Made by a program: the position numbers and the translations under genes
Shown here: piece by piece, positions 17,149-27,735 of the stretch
Numbering within the stretch: position 1 is the first letter of the stretch
How the letters are laid out: every line of letters starts with the position of its first letter
The notes under the pieces: model-generated
What the model was told of the DNA's origin: nothing
Databases searched by the model: none
Seen by the model: the letters and a program-made list of their open reading frames with translations, nothing else
Source of the DNA: Thermoplasmatales archaeon
GTDB lineage: Archaea; Thermoplasmatota; Thermoplasmata; Thermoplasmatales; Thermoplasmataceae
Direction of reading: 5' to 3'
Assembly (NCBI GenBank): GCA_016806715.1
Contig: CP060531.1
Span: 1 to 64,000, forward strand
DNA length: 64,000 nt

Positions 17149-18361
17149 TATTTGTTCCCATGTTTTCCTCTATGGCGGCAAGTTCGTTGAGCTTGGCAAG
17201 CCTTTCTCCCCCGACAGTTCCTGTTTTTATGAACACCGACCCGAATGCAACAGCAAGATGTGCTATGAAGTTGTCCGTGGTTTCTCCACTTCTGTGTGAT
17301 ATCACTGTCTTCATCCCGGCATTCTTGGCTGCCTCCACCGCGCGGTACGTTGCACTGAGGGTTCCTATCTGGTTTACTTTTATAAGAACTGCATTTGACG
17401 ATCTTTTCTCTATACCTTTCAGTATGCGCTTCTCGTTTGTAGTGTAGAGATCATCACCTACCACCAGGGCCTTTGACCCTATACGGTCAGTCAGGGTGGC
17501 AAAGCCGTCAAAATCATTCTCTTCCAGCGGGTCTTCAATGAAATAGAATTTATGATCCCGGACCAATGATTCTGCATAATCAATCTGCTCGTCCCTGCTG
17601 ATCTTCCCTCTATGATATACATACTTTCCATCTTCATAGAACGAAGTTGCAGCGAAATCCACTCCAAGGAGCACCTTAACCCCGTGTTTTGCCGAAATCT
17701 CTCCTGCGGCTTGCTTAACCGTGTCAATTGCGTCCTCGTCTGATATATTTGCAGTCCATGCCCTTTCGTCGCCGACGCCTACGCTCTGGCCCTTGAGCTT
17801 CTCAGACAGTAACTCCCCAATTCTCCGATGAACCAGGGAATTCAGGTATATGGAGTCCAGGAATGTTTTTCCCTGTGAAGACACAAGAAATTCCTGGATC
17901 GTTGTGCCGTTTCGCGAGTGCTTTCCTCCGCCAATTACGTTACCCATCGGGCGAGGTATGGATCTTGTAAGTGTTCCCCCAACGTAAGCGTATAGCGGTA
18001 TAGACAGCAGATTCGCGGATGCCTTGGCAGCAGCCATTGAAATTGCTGTTGCCATGTTCCCGCCAAGTCGAGAGAAATTGTCAGTTCCATCCATCTCTCC
18101 AAGAAGGTTATCAAGTTCTACCTGGTTTCTTGCGTTGAAGCCTATCAGGGCTTTCCTGACCTCCCTGTTAAAGAATTCCATGGATGAGTCTATGCCCTTC
18201 GATGAGAAAGCTATGACCTCAGTTGCGCCGGTGCTTGCTCCGGCCGGAGCCGATGCAATGCCAGTCGCACCGTTCAGGAGAACCTCGGCCTCTATTGTGA
18301 AATTTCCTCTAGAGTCAAGCACCTTACGTGTACGCACATCCCTGATTGAAAAATCTTGCAT
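17141..18361 (-). CDS. eno: Enolase
   Basis: Glycolytic/gluconeogenic enzyme interconverting 2-phosphoglycerate and phosphoenolpyruvate. The 406-residue sequence has the N-terminal [16 protein letters not shown], the mobile loop [11 protein letters not shown], and the [11 protein letters not shown] and [10 protein letters not shown] segments carrying metal-binding acids. The C-terminal signature is [12 protein letters not shown] followed by [20 protein letters not shown]. The length is near the lower end for the family. A TATA-like AACTATTTATG lies upstream on the minus strand. dphB follows in the same transcription unit. Confidence 0.95.
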   Translation of the reverse strand: MQDFSIRDVRTRKVLDSRGNFTIEAEVLLNGATGIASAPAGASTGATEVIAFSSKGIDSSMEFFNREVRKALIGFNARNQVELDNLLGEMDGTDNFSRLGGNMATAISMAAAKASANLLSIPLYAYVGGTLTRSIPRPMGNVIGGGKHSRNGTTIQEFLVSSQGKTFLDSIYLNSLVHRRIGELLSEKLKGQSVGVGDERAWTANISDEDAIDTVKQAAGEISAKHGVKVLLGVDFAATSFYEDGKYVYHRGKISRDEQIDYAESLVRDHKFYFIEDPLEENDFDGFATLTDRIGSKALVVGDDLYTTNEKRILKGIEKRSSNAVLIKVNQIGTLSATYRAVEAAKNAGMKTVISHRSGETTDNFIAHLAVAFGSVFIKTGTVGGERLAKLNELAAIEENMGTNNA

Positions 18362-18404
18362 GATTTAAGTAATGAATTGAATTCATAAATAGTTAATTGG
18401 CACC

Positions 18405-18923
18405 TCAATACTCTACCATGTTATTGCGGTACCTTTCAACAAAGGTATTGTAGTTGTTCTTGTAGGCAGTCCAGAGTTTTTTGTATTCAGCATCTATTTT
18501 TCCCACTACCTTGGCCGGAACGCCGACCGCAATGCTTTCATCCGGGATCTCAAACCTGTTCCTGACAACCGCCCCTTCTCCCACAACTGCCCATACTCCA
18601 ACCGTTGCAAAATCAGAAACCGTTGATCCCATACCGATGACGGCCCATTCTTTCACGTGACCTGTGTGTATAACCGAAAGGTGACCAATTGTAGCGTGTT
18701 CTTCTATGACTGTCTTTTCGCCGGGCCTGGCGTGAACGACACAGTTGTCCTCAATTGCCGAGAAACTCCCAACCTCAATTCTCCCGTAATCTCCGCGTAA
18801 CACTGCTCCAGGGCCCACCCATACGCCATCTCCTATCTTGACATTTCCAATAATTGTCGCATTTGGGAATATATACGACTTCCCTATCTCCGGCCTCTGT
18901 CCTTCAAATGCATAAACTGGCAT
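18405..18923 (-). CDS. Gamma-class carbonic anhydrase-like protein
   Basis: 172-residue left-handed beta-helix protein with repeated hexapeptides (for example IIGNVKIGDGVWVGPGAVLRGD). Three histidines match the metal ligands of gamma-class carbonic anhydrases: H64 (CVVHARPG), H81 (TIGHLS) and H86 (VIHTGH). A C-terminal helix closes the fold. CO2 hydration is plausible, but many family members lack detectable activity, so the family rather than the reaction is what is secure. It sits between eno and a PfkB kinase on the same strand, with separate short spacers. Confidence 0.85.
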   Translation of the reverse strand: MPVYAFEGQRPEIGKSYIFPNATIIGNVKIGDGVWVGPGAVLRGDYGRIEVGSFSAIEDNCVVHARPGEKTVIEEHATIGHLSVIHTGHVKEWAVIGMGSTVSDFATVGVWAVVGEGAVVRNRFEIPDESIAVGVPAKVVGKIDAEYKKLWTAYKNNYNTFVERYRNNMVEY

Positions 18924-18958
18924 AATCCTGAAATACCTGAGCGCTTATAAATTGATTT

Positions 18959-19855
18959 TCAATGGATGAGGGCTTCAGCTTCGCTACGGATCAATTGCAG
19001 ATCCGGGACGAACTCGTCAATCTTCGTTGTTATTGCGTGCGCAGCTACAACTGATCCAAGCGCCATGGACTCCCTGATCTGCATACTGTTTGACAATCCG
19101 AAATAGAAACCAGCCCGGAATGAATCGCCTGCTCCAGTGGTATCTCTTGGTTCACCGGCGTAAAATGAGGGTATATAAAATTCGGTTCCACTCGAATAAA
19201 AATATGTTCCGTTCTTTCCTCTGGTTTCGATCACGTCTATTCCCATTTCAACTAGTTCTTTTATCCCAATGTTTGTTTTTTCACGCAGAATTTCAATTTC
19301 ACCTGCATTTCCCATAAAAATATCCGTATTAGTGAGCATTTCCAGAATTGCAGCACGATCGTAGTTGTATGATAACTCCTGGCTCGGATCGAACACTACC
19401 ATGGAACTGCCCTTCTTTTTTTCTGCTATACGTATGTATTCTTCGGCTGGTCCAGTGGAAAAGTGCAGGTACTCATATCCGTTATTGCTGAAATCTATGG
19501 ACGGCTTCCATTTTTCCATGGGCCCCTGGAACACGTACGCGATCTGGTCAGTGCCGTCCGAGACAAGATAGCACACTGGACCATCATCTTTTTTGTCCAC
19601 CATAACATGATCCGTGCTTACACCAATACTTTCAAGTTTTTTCAGGTAAGACTCATGCGTCCTCTGTGATACTGCAGAATAGAGATCGAATGTAAACCCA
19701 AGTTTGGAAGATACGAACGCGAAATTGCCGGCTGTTCCGCCGTAATTTTCTGATAGCTCATTAACGCCAACTGATCCCCTAACCGGCAAGGAAGATACCT
19801 TCATCAATATATCAATGTTGATGTGACCAAAGTACGCAAGAAATTTTTCTTTCAC
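18959..19855 (-). CDS. PfkB-family sugar or nucleoside kinase
   Basis: Ribokinase-superfamily kinase of 298 residues. The N-terminal region has GHINIDILMKV and NYGGTAGNFAFVSSKLG (about residues 38-53, substrate-binding). The C-terminal anion hole and catalytic base are in DTTGAGDSFRAGF with D244. Related thermoplasmatal enzymes phosphorylate nucleosides, so a nucleoside or ribose substrate is most likely, but the sequence does not settle this. The gene has its own upstream spacer of about 70 bases before the ATPase gene. Confidence 0.85.
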   Translation of the reverse strand: MKEKFLAYFGHINIDILMKVSSLPVRGSVGVNELSENYGGTAGNFAFVSSKLGFTFDLYSAVSQRTHESYLKKLESIGVSTDHVMVDKKDDGPVCYLVSDGTDQIAYVFQGPMEKWKPSIDFSNNGYEYLHFSTGPAEEYIRIAEKKKGSSMVVFDPSQELSYNYDRAAILEMLTNTDIFMGNAGEIEILREKTNIGIKELVEMGIDVIETRGKNGTYFYSSGTEFYIPSFYAGEPRDTTGAGDSFRAGFYFGLSNSMQIRESMALGSVVAAHAITTKIDEFVPDLQLIRSEAEALIH

Positions 19856-19927
19856 CTATGTGGATAAGGATTCAGTTCATATTATTTACCAATAAATTGC
19901 TGAAACGCTTGGAATACGGACCAAACA

Positions 19928-22573
19928 TTACATGGTAACTTCTGCATTCTTTCCTTTTCTCCCCCTACTGACTATTAGCTTCCTGATTTCGATCCACGAA
20001 CCTGACAGGAATGAAGCCAGGATAATCAGTCCCCAGTTCCTGTATTCTATGGTTGAGGTATCTATGACTGCGTGTAGAGGCGCATAAGCGGTTATGACTA
20101 TAAGTGAGCCAACGATTATCAGCCCCCACAGCAGGATCACCGGGTTCGAAAACAAACCTCTCCTTGAAACAGGTTCATGTTCTGTCCTAAGATTCTGGGC
20201 AAGAACCACCTGAGAAAGTATCCAGGTTGCGAAAGCAGCTGTCTGCGCCTGGGTGACATCTGCCTCGCCATAATAGATGTAAAGGTATATCAAAGTGACA
20301 GCAAGAAAAACTCCAAAGGCACTCGCCAGTATGGAACCTATCATTAACCTATCCATGAAATCTACGCTTCTCTTCCGAGGTATAGCATGAAGAATGCTGG
20401 GTTCATCCCGTTCATATAGAAATCCCCAGAGAGCGCCAACGTCCATGAACAGCTCCATGATTATGATCTGGATCGGCATAAAAGGGAAGGGAATGATCAG
20501 TATGATCGGGACAAGGAGAATTGAAATAAGAGAAATCTTCACCGCAATATAGTACCTGATGCCCTTTCGCAGTGTATACTGCATCTTCCTCCCTTCAAAA
20601 ACAGCCTCTGCAATGGTTGGAAAATTGTCATCCTGCAACACCATATCTGAGGCTTCCTTGGCAACTTCAGTGCCTCTCTTTCCCATGGATATGCCAATCT
20701 CCGCGGCCCTCAATGCAGGTGCGTCATTGACACCATCTCCCGTAACTGCAACGATCTCACCCTTTTTCTGCAGGGCCTTCACGATCCGCAGCTTTTCACC
20801 GTGAGTTATCCTGGCGAAGATCGAAGTATTTTCAATAGCTCGAGAAAGTTCATCATCAGACATTGCACTGATTTGATCCCCTGTAAGTAATAATTTCCCG
20901 TTTTTTATGCCAACCATTCCTCCAATTGTTGCTGCAGTTACAGGGTGGTCACCGGTAAGCATAATAACTCGAATTCCGGCGTTCTGACAGAGTTTTATAG
21001 CCTCCTTTACGCCTTTCCTTGGAGGATCGATGAAACTGATCATTCCTACGAAGGTCATACCACTTTGAGCGTTGTCTCTATTGATCGTGCCATCACTGAT
21101 TCTTTTGTACGCTATGGCCATGGCCCTTTCACCAAGTTTTGCCACGTCATTTACAGCTTCCCTGACAATTTTTGAATAACTTTCAGATATTGGATCATCG
21201 GAAGATTCTCCCGCCGGTACTCTTGTGCATCTGGAAAGGACAACTTCAGGGGCACCACTGGTGTAAGCAATATAGCCACCGGCAGTTGAATAAATATAAC
21301 TCGCCATTTTTGTGTCGCTGTCAAAAACGAACCGGCTGGTTGGCCGGTATTCGCTGTCCAATTCATGGATATTAAGTCCGGAATCAATTGAATGTTTGAG
21401 AATGGAAACCTCCATCGGGTCTCTGTACTCCTCGGAAAATCTCTGTTCGACTTCCAAACTCCCCGTTGCAAGTAGAGCGGATTTCAGGAAAACCTGGTCT
21501 GTCTTTTGACCGGACTCATATAATTCTCTGCCATAAAGAATGTGGCTGACATGCATCGTATTCTCTGTAATAGTTCCCGTTTTATCGGTGGCAATTACGG
21601 TGACGCTTCCAAGCGTTTGGGCAGCAGTAAGGCCCTTGACCACCGCTTTCTTCTTTGAGAGCGAATATGCTCCTATTGCCAGGGTGATGGTAATTAAGAT
21701 TGGTATCTCCTCAGGCACTGTCGCAAACGCCATGGAAAGTCCAATAAGTATCATCTGATCCGGAGGGTCTCCATGCACAAAGCCGATCAGTGGAATCAGG
21801 AAGCTGAAAAATATTGCTATTATTATCAGGAGCTTGGCAGTTTTTTTCAGTGATATTTCTAGCGGTGTTGGAGTCACTTCGTCACGCTTGACAGATTCCG
21901 AAATCTTTCCAATTTCAGTCTCCATTCCTGTCGCAGTAACTGCGAACTTTCCATTTCCCTGCACAACAAGTGTTCCGGAAACTACTCTGTGAATATTGAC
22001 GCCTGATAAGCCTTCATCAGGATCTTTATAGCTGATCTTGTGCACAGGAACTGATTCTCCGGTCATTGTAGATTCGTCGATGTCCAGACCAGACGAACTT
22101 ATGACAATACCGTCGGCAGGCACCATGTCCCCTGTTCTGAGATACACTATGTCACCAGGGACTATCATGCTGGAGGGTGTTTCGGACAGCAAACTGTCCC
22201 TCAAAACCCAGGACTTCGAGGAAACCATGTTTTGTAGTGCCTGTATCGAGATCTGTGCCTTCCTTACATTATAAACCTCAATTAAAATTACAGTAAACAC
22301 TATGACGATGACGGTAAAGGATTCAAATGGTGTTCCGATTAAGAAGTATATTATTCCGATTACTACCAGAACAAAGATCAGAGGTTCCTTGACCTGTTCC
22401 AAAAGGATCTGTAAAATTCCATGTTTTTTTGTCTCGGGAAGCGCATTGCGTCCATAGCTTCTAATTCTACTTGTCGCTTCTGCTTTTGTCAACCCATTTT
22501 CTATGTCGACTCCGAGAGATTTGAGAATGCCCTCTTCATCTCCAGCCTCGTGGTCATGAGTTTCCTTTTCCAC
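19928..22573 (-). CDS. P-type cation-transporting ATPase, P2-like
   Basis: 881-residue membrane pump. It has the N-terminal cation-ATPase domain, membrane helices around residues 45-95 and 245-305, and the phosphorylation motif DKTGT with D330. The P-domain signature TGDGVNDAPALR follows, and a C-terminal transmembrane bundle covers roughly residues 675-865. The M4 motif reads PEEIP in place of PEGLP, as in calcium/SERCA-like and proton-type P2/P3 pumps. The transported ion is not certain (calcium, proton or sodium). The lack of CPx motifs argues against heavy metals. Confidence 0.88.
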   Translation of the reverse strand: MEKETHDHEAGDEEGILKSLGVDIENGLTKAEATSRIRSYGRNALPETKKHGILQILLEQVKEPLIFVLVVIGIIYFLIGTPFESFTVIVIVFTVILIEVYNVRKAQISIQALQNMVSSKSWVLRDSLLSETPSSMIVPGDIVYLRTGDMVPADGIVISSSGLDIDESTMTGESVPVHKISYKDPDEGLSGVNIHRVVSGTLVVQGNGKFAVTATGMETEIGKISESVKRDEVTPTPLEISLKKTAKLLIIIAIFFSFLIPLIGFVHGDPPDQMILIGLSMAFATVPEEIPILITITLAIGAYSLSKKKAVVKGLTAAQTLGSVTVIATDKTGTITENTMHVSHILYGRELYESGQKTDQVFLKSALLATGSLEVEQRFSEEYRDPMEVSILKHSIDSGLNIHELDSEYRPTSRFVFDSDTKMASYIYSTAGGYIAYTSGAPEVVLSRCTRVPAGESSDDPISESYSKIVREAVNDVAKLGERAMAIAYKRISDGTINRDNAQSGMTFVGMISFIDPPRKGVKEAIKLCQNAGIRVIMLTGDHPVTAATIGGMVGIKNGKLLLTGDQISAMSDDELSRAIENTSIFARITHGEKLRIVKALQKKGEIVAVTGDGVNDAPALRAAEIGISMGKRGTEVAKEASDMVLQDDNFPTIAEAVFEGRKMQYTLRKGIRYYIAVKISLISILLVPIILIIPFPFMPIQIIIMELFMDVGALWGFLYERDEPSILHAIPRKRSVDFMDRLMIGSILASAFGVFLAVTLIYLYIYYGEADVTQAQTAAFATWILSQVVLAQNLRTEHEPVSRRGLFSNPVILLWGLIIVGSLIVITAYAPLHAVIDTSTIEYRNWGLIILASFLSGSWIEIRKLIVSRGRKGKNAEVTM

Positions 22574-22782
22574 AGATGCTAATCATTAACTTCGATAAAA
22601 AATAAGCGAGTCTCTGTAAAACTTCAGGTTAGGGAAAATGATCAAAAATATCGAACAATGATGCAAACACGAATCAATTCATCGAGATTGAGAAAACCCC
22701 GAAAGTTTATGTGACGTCGAACGGATAATGTATTCAAATGCTAACTGTCTTATCACACGAGTTGATCTGTTGAGGTACAATA

Positions 22783-23574
22783 ATGAATGAAAAGGCCAGA
22801 TTGTCTGAAGACCTCAAGTCCGTTATCGGATTTTTCACATTGGTGCCAGTGAAAACTCATCGTTACCCTACAGCAAGGGGATTGTATTTCCTTTCCACGC
22901 TCGGCCTCTTCTTGGGACTGTTGGCAGGCCTGATTTTTTTCGCAATGTCTTCGTATGTCGGAACGGTTTCTGCGGTAATCGTATATATTGTTTTCATAAT
23001 CGCAATCTCAGGTTTCCATCACCTTGACTCTGTCCTTGATGTAGGAGACGCACTGATGGCAAGGGGTGATACTGACAGGATGCTGCGGATTATGAAAGAT
23101 CCTGCTACCGGTGCCGGTGGAATAGGTTTTTTCATTGCAGTTTACGGCATCCTGGCTGCATTCGCGCTATCAATAGGTGCAGTTCAGGCGCTTTCAGTAC
23201 TGGCGCTGGCGGAGGCCACATCAAAACTGTCCTTCTTGATTTCGGCATATGGCAGGAAACCTCTGGGTTCTGGTATGGGTGCACATTTCATAGATTCAAT
23301 TTCCGGCGCCGGGATTCCGCTGCTGGTCGCAAATTTTGCTGTTCCTGCAATTATTTCATTATTCCTTGGCATTGATTACCTCATAACCTTGGTCCTTGCG
23401 ATCCTGATTCCAGCAGCTATTACTTCGTACCTTGAAAAAAGGCTGTCGGGTATAAATGGAGATGTTATAGGTTTCTCAGGGGAAATTTCAAGGATGATCT
23501 ATATTTTCACCTTTGTAGTGGTTTCGATTCTTGCGTTTCACATTGGAATACTAGGGCTGAAAATCAACATATGA
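22783..23574 (+). CDS. cobS: Cobalamin synthase (adenosylcobinamide-GDP ribazoletransferase)
   Basis: Membrane enzyme joining adenosylcobinamide-GDP with alpha-ribazole in the last steps of cobamide assembly. The 263-residue protein is mostly hydrophobic. It has the CobS pattern: GFFTLVPV at the start, GFHHLDSVLDVGDALMARGD (about residues 76-95, metal-binding acids) and MKDPATGAGGIGFF. Five or more membrane segments are visible. Together with cbiZ at 43.6-44.2 kb it points to cobamide salvage or remodelling. Its last 24 bases overlap the 3' end of cgi121 on the other strand. Confidence 0.92.
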   Translation: MNEKARLSEDLKSVIGFFTLVPVKTHRYPTARGLYFLSTLGLFLGLLAGLIFFAMSSYVGTVSAVIVYIVFIIAISGFHHLDSVLDVGDALMARGDTDRMLRIMKDPATGAGGIGFFIAVYGILAAFALSIGAVQALSVLALAEATSKLSFLISAYGRKPLGSGMGAHFIDSISGAGIPLLVANFAVPAIISLFLGIDYLITLVLAILIPAAITSYLEKRLSGINGDVIGFSGEISRMIYIFTFVVVSILAFHIGILGLKINI

Positions 23575-23988
23575 CATTGCGAAAAATACTTCGCTGTCCT
23601 TTGCTGGATTATCGTGAGGCAAAGGCGAGGGCAATATTTGCTCGACCATGCCCTGAAATTCCTTCAGGAATTTTTCCAGTTCATCTCTCTCGTCGTATAC
23701 TATCATCGCCCTGCTTGTACGCATAGATATCCCTGCTGCCTTTATTCCATTCCCAACCTGTGGCTGGCCTGAAATATACATGAGGACAAGAGGCCCCAAT
23801 TCCCTGACTCTTGAGTTGTTTTCCATTCTCCTCCTTGCCCTCTTCAGGGATACTTCGACCTGTATCTCAGAGACTACGGAGTCCAGATCTATAATCAGAA
23901 AAAAATTCCTGCTTTTCCCGGAGAACTCGATCAGGTCGTTCAGGCAATCGTGCTTTAAAATTGAGATATAAAAAAAATTATCCGACAT
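23551..23988 (-). CDS. cgi121: KEOPS complex subunit Cgi121
   Basis: A 145-residue protein with the CGI-121 hallmark [16 protein letters not shown] (about residues 72-87), close to the SGQ-QI--AIK--G pattern of archaeal Cgi121. Cgi121 is the tRNA-binding subunit of KEOPS, which makes N6-threonylcarbamoyladenosine at position 37 of tRNAs. The start overlaps the lonB stop by 11 bases (23978-23988), so expression follows lonB. The 3' end overlaps cobS convergently. Other KEOPS genes are not in the window. Confidence 0.75.
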   Translation of the reverse strand: MSDNFFYISILKHDCLNDLIEFSGKSRNFFLIIDLDSVVSEIQVEVSLKRARRRMENNSRVRELGPLVLMYISGQPQVGNGIKAAGISMRTSRAMIVYDERDELEKFLKEFQGMVEQILPSPLPHDNPAKDSEVFFAMSYVDFQP

Positions 23989-25927
23989 TGGCTCCTACAC
24001 GACCGGGTCCGGGGCCAAGGTTCTTTGGTTTAAGGAATTGGGATATCCTGTCAAGGAATTTCTGCCTGTCAGGTCCCGAAACAAAGGCGTTCTCAAGAAC
24101 CTCCTGAATGTTATTCACCGGAATTATTTCTATGCGATCCTTGTGTAACTCATCGAGAATGATGTCACCCAGGTTCGATCCAGGGACTATAACTTTCTTC
24201 AGTCCGGACTCAATTGCCGCTTCAACTTTTGCTGTTACCCCTCCAACCGGAAGCACTGCCCCTCTCACGCTGAGAGACCCTGTCATGGCCAGTGTCTGGT
24301 CTATGGGTATATCCTCAATGGCTGAAATGACTGCAGTTGCTATGGATACGCTGGCTGAATCACCCTCTACACCGTCGTAAGAACCGACAAACTGTATGTG
24401 TATGTCCATGTCAGAAATGTCCTTCCCGCTGATCTTCTTGAATACCGCTGATACATTTTCCACAGCCTCCTTTGCGATCTCGCCCAATTTTCCGGTTGCC
24501 ACCACGCTTCCGTTTCCCTTCTTCTGGGCAGGCGTAACTTCCGCGACAATGGGCATGACCACTCCTGTATAATCTGCCATTCCGCTATTGGCACCCATTA
24601 CAGCAAGGCCGTTTACCATTCCAACTGCCTCGCCTTCAGTGAGGAAAGTCTTGTAATTTTTTCTCACCTCAATCATCTTGTCAGCTACCTGCTGCTCTAG
24701 AGGTTTGCTGAGATTTTTGGCTGCCATTACGTGTTTTGATGTGACCAGGTCGGCCTTCTCACTTATTGCTATGTCCCCAGCAACCCTGATCAGTCCGCCT
24801 AGTTCTCTCAGCCTCAGAGTGAGCTTTCCCTTTCTTCCGGAACGCTTCTGGGCTTCTTTTATGATTTCAATGACTGCACCCTTGTCGAGATGGGGGATCT
24901 TCTTGTCTTTCTGGACTTCCTGCGCAATGAACTGAACTATCTTTTCCCTGTTGCCATCATTGTCGTCGAATGTATTGTTTACATAAACTTCGTAACCATA
25001 ACCGCGTATACGCGATCTCAATGCAGGGTGTATTCCCTGGACTGCATCAAGATTCCCGGCAGCGACAAGGACAAAGTCACAGGGCACAGGTTCGGTCTGA
25101 ACCATGGCACCTGCGCTGCGTTCACTCTGGCCGGATATGGAGAACTTCTTTTCCTGCATTGCCGTAAGCAGAGCCTGTTGGCTCTCAGGGCGAAGAAGGT
25201 TCATCTCATCTATGAACAGCACCCCTTTATGGGCTTTATGTATGTTTCCAGCTTCAACCCTGTCGTGCGACGGTGTCTCCAATCCTCCGGACTGGAACGG
25301 ATCGTGTCGGACATCCCCAAGCAAAGCTCCCGAATGTGCCCCCGTAGAGTCTATGAATGGGGGTTTCTCATTTGGCGTATGCGTAACAAGCAGCTTGGGG
25401 ATCATCGCTTTTTCCTGCCTGAAGCTGGGATTCATTGCAAGTGCGACATAGAGTATGGCTGCAGCTATTATTGCATAGAAAAGGATTATTACGCCGTACA
25501 GAAAAGCAAAGATTATGCCGATGAAAATAATCGAGAATATTATCAGCATCACGGTCCGTGCCCTGTCTCTCTTGACCCGTTCTGCCTTGATCTGGTACTG
25601 TTTGACAACTTCCTTTCCCTTGCCGGCAGGGAGTGTCTTTATTTTTGGTCTGTTTGAGTCCTCTGGATTCGGGAATACCAGAATGTCCTCAAGATCTTCC
25701 TTTGGCAGAAAGTCTACCATGGATTGCGCTAGCATGGATTTGCCCGTCCCCGGGTCTCCTATCAGGAGAACATGCCTTTTCTGAAGAGCGGCTTTCTTCA
25801 CCACGTCTCCTGCGCTTTCCTGACCTATTACCTGGTCAAAGAGAATTGGGGGTACCTTCACATCCTTTGTTGTGGTTATCTGTAACTTATTTACCCAATT
25901 CTCAACATTATCGACTGTATCTTCCAC
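23978..25927 (-). CDS. lonB: Membrane-anchored ATP-dependent protease LonB
   Basis: Archaeal Lon: an AAA+ unfoldase and Ser-Lys protease tethered to the inner face of the cytoplasmic membrane. Walker A is GDPGTGKS (57-64). A hydrophobic insertion with two membrane helices (about 125-165) interrupts the AAA+ domain, the hallmark of LonB. Walker B is LFIDEMNLL. The proteolytic dyad is S524 (EGDSAS) and K567 (GGVTAKVEA), spaced 43 residues apart as in Lon proteases. The 649-residue length is normal. Confidence 0.96.
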   Translation of the reverse strand: MEDTVDNVENWVNKLQITTTKDVKVPPILFDQVIGQESAGDVVKKAALQKRHVLLIGDPGTGKSMLAQSMVDFLPKEDLEDILVFPNPEDSNRPKIKTLPAGKGKEVVKQYQIKAERVKRDRARTVMLIIFSIIFIGIIFAFLYGVIILFYAIIAAAILYVALAMNPSFRQEKAMIPKLLVTHTPNEKPPFIDSTGAHSGALLGDVRHDPFQSGGLETPSHDRVEAGNIHKAHKGVLFIDEMNLLRPESQQALLTAMQEKKFSISGQSERSAGAMVQTEPVPCDFVLVAAGNLDAVQGIHPALRSRIRGYGYEVYVNNTFDDNDGNREKIVQFIAQEVQKDKKIPHLDKGAVIEIIKEAQKRSGRKGKLTLRLRELGGLIRVAGDIAISEKADLVTSKHVMAAKNLSKPLEQQVADKMIEVRKNYKTFLTEGEAVGMVNGLAVMGANSGMADYTGVVMPIVAEVTPAQKKGNGSVVATGKLGEIAKEAVENVSAVFKKISGKDISDMDIHIQFVGSYDGVEGDSASVSIATAVISAIEDIPIDQTLAMTGSLSVRGAVLPVGGVTAKVEAAIESGLKKVIVPGSNLGDIILDELHKDRIEIIPVNNIQEVLENAFVSGPDRQKFLDRISQFLKPKNLGPGPGRVGANVG

Positions 25928-26103
25928 AACTACGTATCTAAATTCAATAATTAAGCCTTTTCAATATTCAGTCAATATTAAACAACCTGCCTGATTAAGT
26001 ACACAGACTCCGGCATATACTAAAAACCGGATATATGGCAGCTCAGGATAACTTTGAACGCCTAAAGAAAAGAGGGTATATTTTGGAAACGGCACTAAAA
26101 AAA

Positions 26104-26460
26104 TTAGCCTATTTCTACTGCAAATATCTTTTTCTGGGTAAACATGGCTTTCATGGATCTGACTTCATCTACCACATCCGGGTTTATCTTGAAATACTTG
26201 AATCCGTTCTTTGTCTGCTCAACCTTGACGAGTGCCAGTCCCACAAGGCTCTCTTCCACTGTGTACCTGACGCCAAGCCCTTCTAGGCATCCCTTCACGT
26301 TCGAGGGATCTGACTTTATTGCCCTTGATATCTCAGAGAGGTATGACCTGTACGGGTATATGCTCAATAGATAAAACAGAGCTTTCCTTCTAAGCTCACT
26401 CCTGTTTAATGACCTTATTACGTTTCCGTCTGCTACCGTTTCCATAACGTTGTATTCCAT
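26104..26460 (-). CDS. Winged-helix transcriptional regulator with IS-disrupted promoter
   Basis: About 118 residues from the ATG at 26460 (a second ATG at 26445 is equally possible). The segment ELRRKALFYLLSIYPYRSYLSEISRAIKSDPSNVKGCLEGLG looks like an archaeal winged helix, followed by a wing and a C-terminal helix. Targets are unknown. The ISL3 element lies three bases upstream of the ATG. The pre-insertion promoter, reconstructed by removing the IS, had TATTAAATATT next to a TTTGTCTGACAAA palindrome and is now 1.27 kb away. Read-through from the transposase gene on the same strand is the only obvious remaining source of transcription. Confidence 0.6.
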   Translation of the reverse strand: MEYNVMETVADGNVIRSLNRSELRRKALFYLLSIYPYRSYLSEISRAIKSDPSNVKGCLEGLGVRYTVEESLVGLALVKVEQTKNGFKYFKINPDVVDEVRSMKAMFTQKKIFAVEIG

Positions 26461-26470
26461 AAACAATATT

Positions 26471-27735
26471 GGATCTCTTCAACATTGTGGGGGTAATTTC
26501 AGACCTCCTGCCACCAGATAGATGATCGTGTCCCTGTACTCATGGGCCTTGAACCCATAAGAACGCTTGAATGCTGTCCGGATCTTGTTGTTCAGTCCCT
26601 CAACAACAGCGGAATTTATTCCGGATCGTATGGCTTCCATTATGCCAGCAAGATGCCGATTTATGGTCTTTCCAAGCTTGATGATATCCGGCATCCTTGA
26701 TCGGGATGCCCATGATATCCATTTCCTCAGGTATGATTCAGCAATGCCTGCATTGACCTGCCATAATCTCTGCAGGGCGATCTTGAAATGATATGCATGC
26801 GATGTCTGCAGATCAAGGGATTTCACGGACATGAGGCGATCTCTCTCCTTTTGTAAGAGATCACTGAAATTCTTCAGCCAGTCATATCTTGTGTGTTTGA
26901 GGATTTCATTCTCCCTTGACTCCTTACGCCTGATCCTGTCAAGTGCATCATTCATCATCTTTATGACGTGGAAGTGATCGAAGACAATTGATGAATCCGG
27001 AAAATACCGTTTAGCGCCGGATATGTATGGCGGGCACATGTCCATTGTGATGTGCTCTATGTTCCTGACATCAAGGAATGGATTCTTCTGCATGAACTTC
27101 ATGAAAACATCGGAATCCTTTCCCTCCTCGATGTGTATGACCCTGCTGTTCTTTATGTCGTAAAAGAGAGTAACATAGACATGATGCTTCTCCACGGAGA
27201 ATTCGTCTATTCCCAGCACTGATATGCCAGAGAGATCCTGATCTTTCCTGGCCTCATCCACATAATGTTTCAGGATTCTCCAGACAGAATCCTCATTGAT
27301 TCCCACAATCCTTGCAACTGAAGATACCGGCATCTCTTTGCCCATCTCCACAACCATTGCTTCAAAGTGCAGCGAGAATCCCGATCCCTTTCTTGCCCAT
27401 GGCAGATCAGCGGTCTTCTTTCCATGCTGATCACATTTTATTCTGGGTTCCCTTGCATGCACGTATGTGGGATACTGGAATACGTTCAGGTGCCTCCATG
27501 TGCGTTCCTCAGTGTCGTGTACTCCATATGGTATTCCACAGACAGGGCATGGGAATCTAGATCCCTTCGGAAAATCTATGAAGATATCCACCCTCTTTTC
27601 CTGGTGATCGAACTTTATTTCCTTAATGATCCACGGCTCCTCTAAACCTAGAAGTCTCCTGAACAGTTCCTCAGAATTCATGAAATGTAAATGAATGAGG
27701 GTATATTACTTACCCCCAAAGAGTTCAAGAGATCC
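26471..27735 (-). mobile_element. ISL3-family insertion sequence
   Basis: Complete 1265-bp element. The ends are inverted repeats of 26 bp matching at 22 positions, beginning GGATCTCTT and ending TGGGGGTAA. A perfect 8-bp target duplication, ACAATATT, flanks it (26463-26470 and 27736-27743), as expected for ISL3. The single transposase gene has its stop codon inside one terminal repeat. Because ends, duplication and ORF are all intact, insertion looks recent. Confidence 0.95.
26479..27681 (-). CDS. ISL3-family DDE transposase
   Basis: 400-residue transposase. The N-terminal zinc-binding region has CPVCGIPY and RIKC (about residues 44-85), followed by a helix-turn-helix (VSSVARIVGINEDSVWRIL, about 118-136). 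The DDE catalytic residues are in LGIDEFSVEK, HITMDMCPPY and VVEGLNNKIRTAF, with the helical insertion expected for ISL3 between the second Asp and the Glu. The reading frame is uninterrupted, so the protein is probably active. Confidence 0.93.
   Translation of the reverse strand: MNSEELFRRLLGLEEPWIIKEIKFDHQEKRVDIFIDFPKGSRFPCPVCGIPYGVHDTEERTWRHLNVFQYPTYVHAREPRIKCDQHGKKTADLPWARKGSGFSLHFEAMVVEMGKEMPVSSVARIVGINEDSVWRILKHYVDEARKDQDLSGISVLGIDEFSVEKHHVYVTLFYDIKNSRVIHIEEGKDSDVFMKFMQKNPFLDVRNIEHITMDMCPPYISGAKRYFPDSSIVFDHFHVIKMMNDALDRIRRKESRENEILKHTRYDWLKNFSDLLQKERDRLMSVKSLDLQTSHAYHFKIALQRLWQVNAGIAESYLRKWISWASRSRMPDIIKLGKTINRHLAGIMEAIRSGINSAVVEGLNNKIRTAFKRSYGFKAHEYRDTIIYLVAGGLKLPPQC

Noticed and set aside
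22574-22782. Cobalamin riboswitch before cobS
   Set aside because: No B12-box-like sequence or supporting helices were seen in the 209-base spacer.
24890-25657. 255-codon open frame on the plus strand inside lonB
   Set aside because: Shadow of a high-confidence gene; low-complexity, Cys-rich translation with no motif or promoter.
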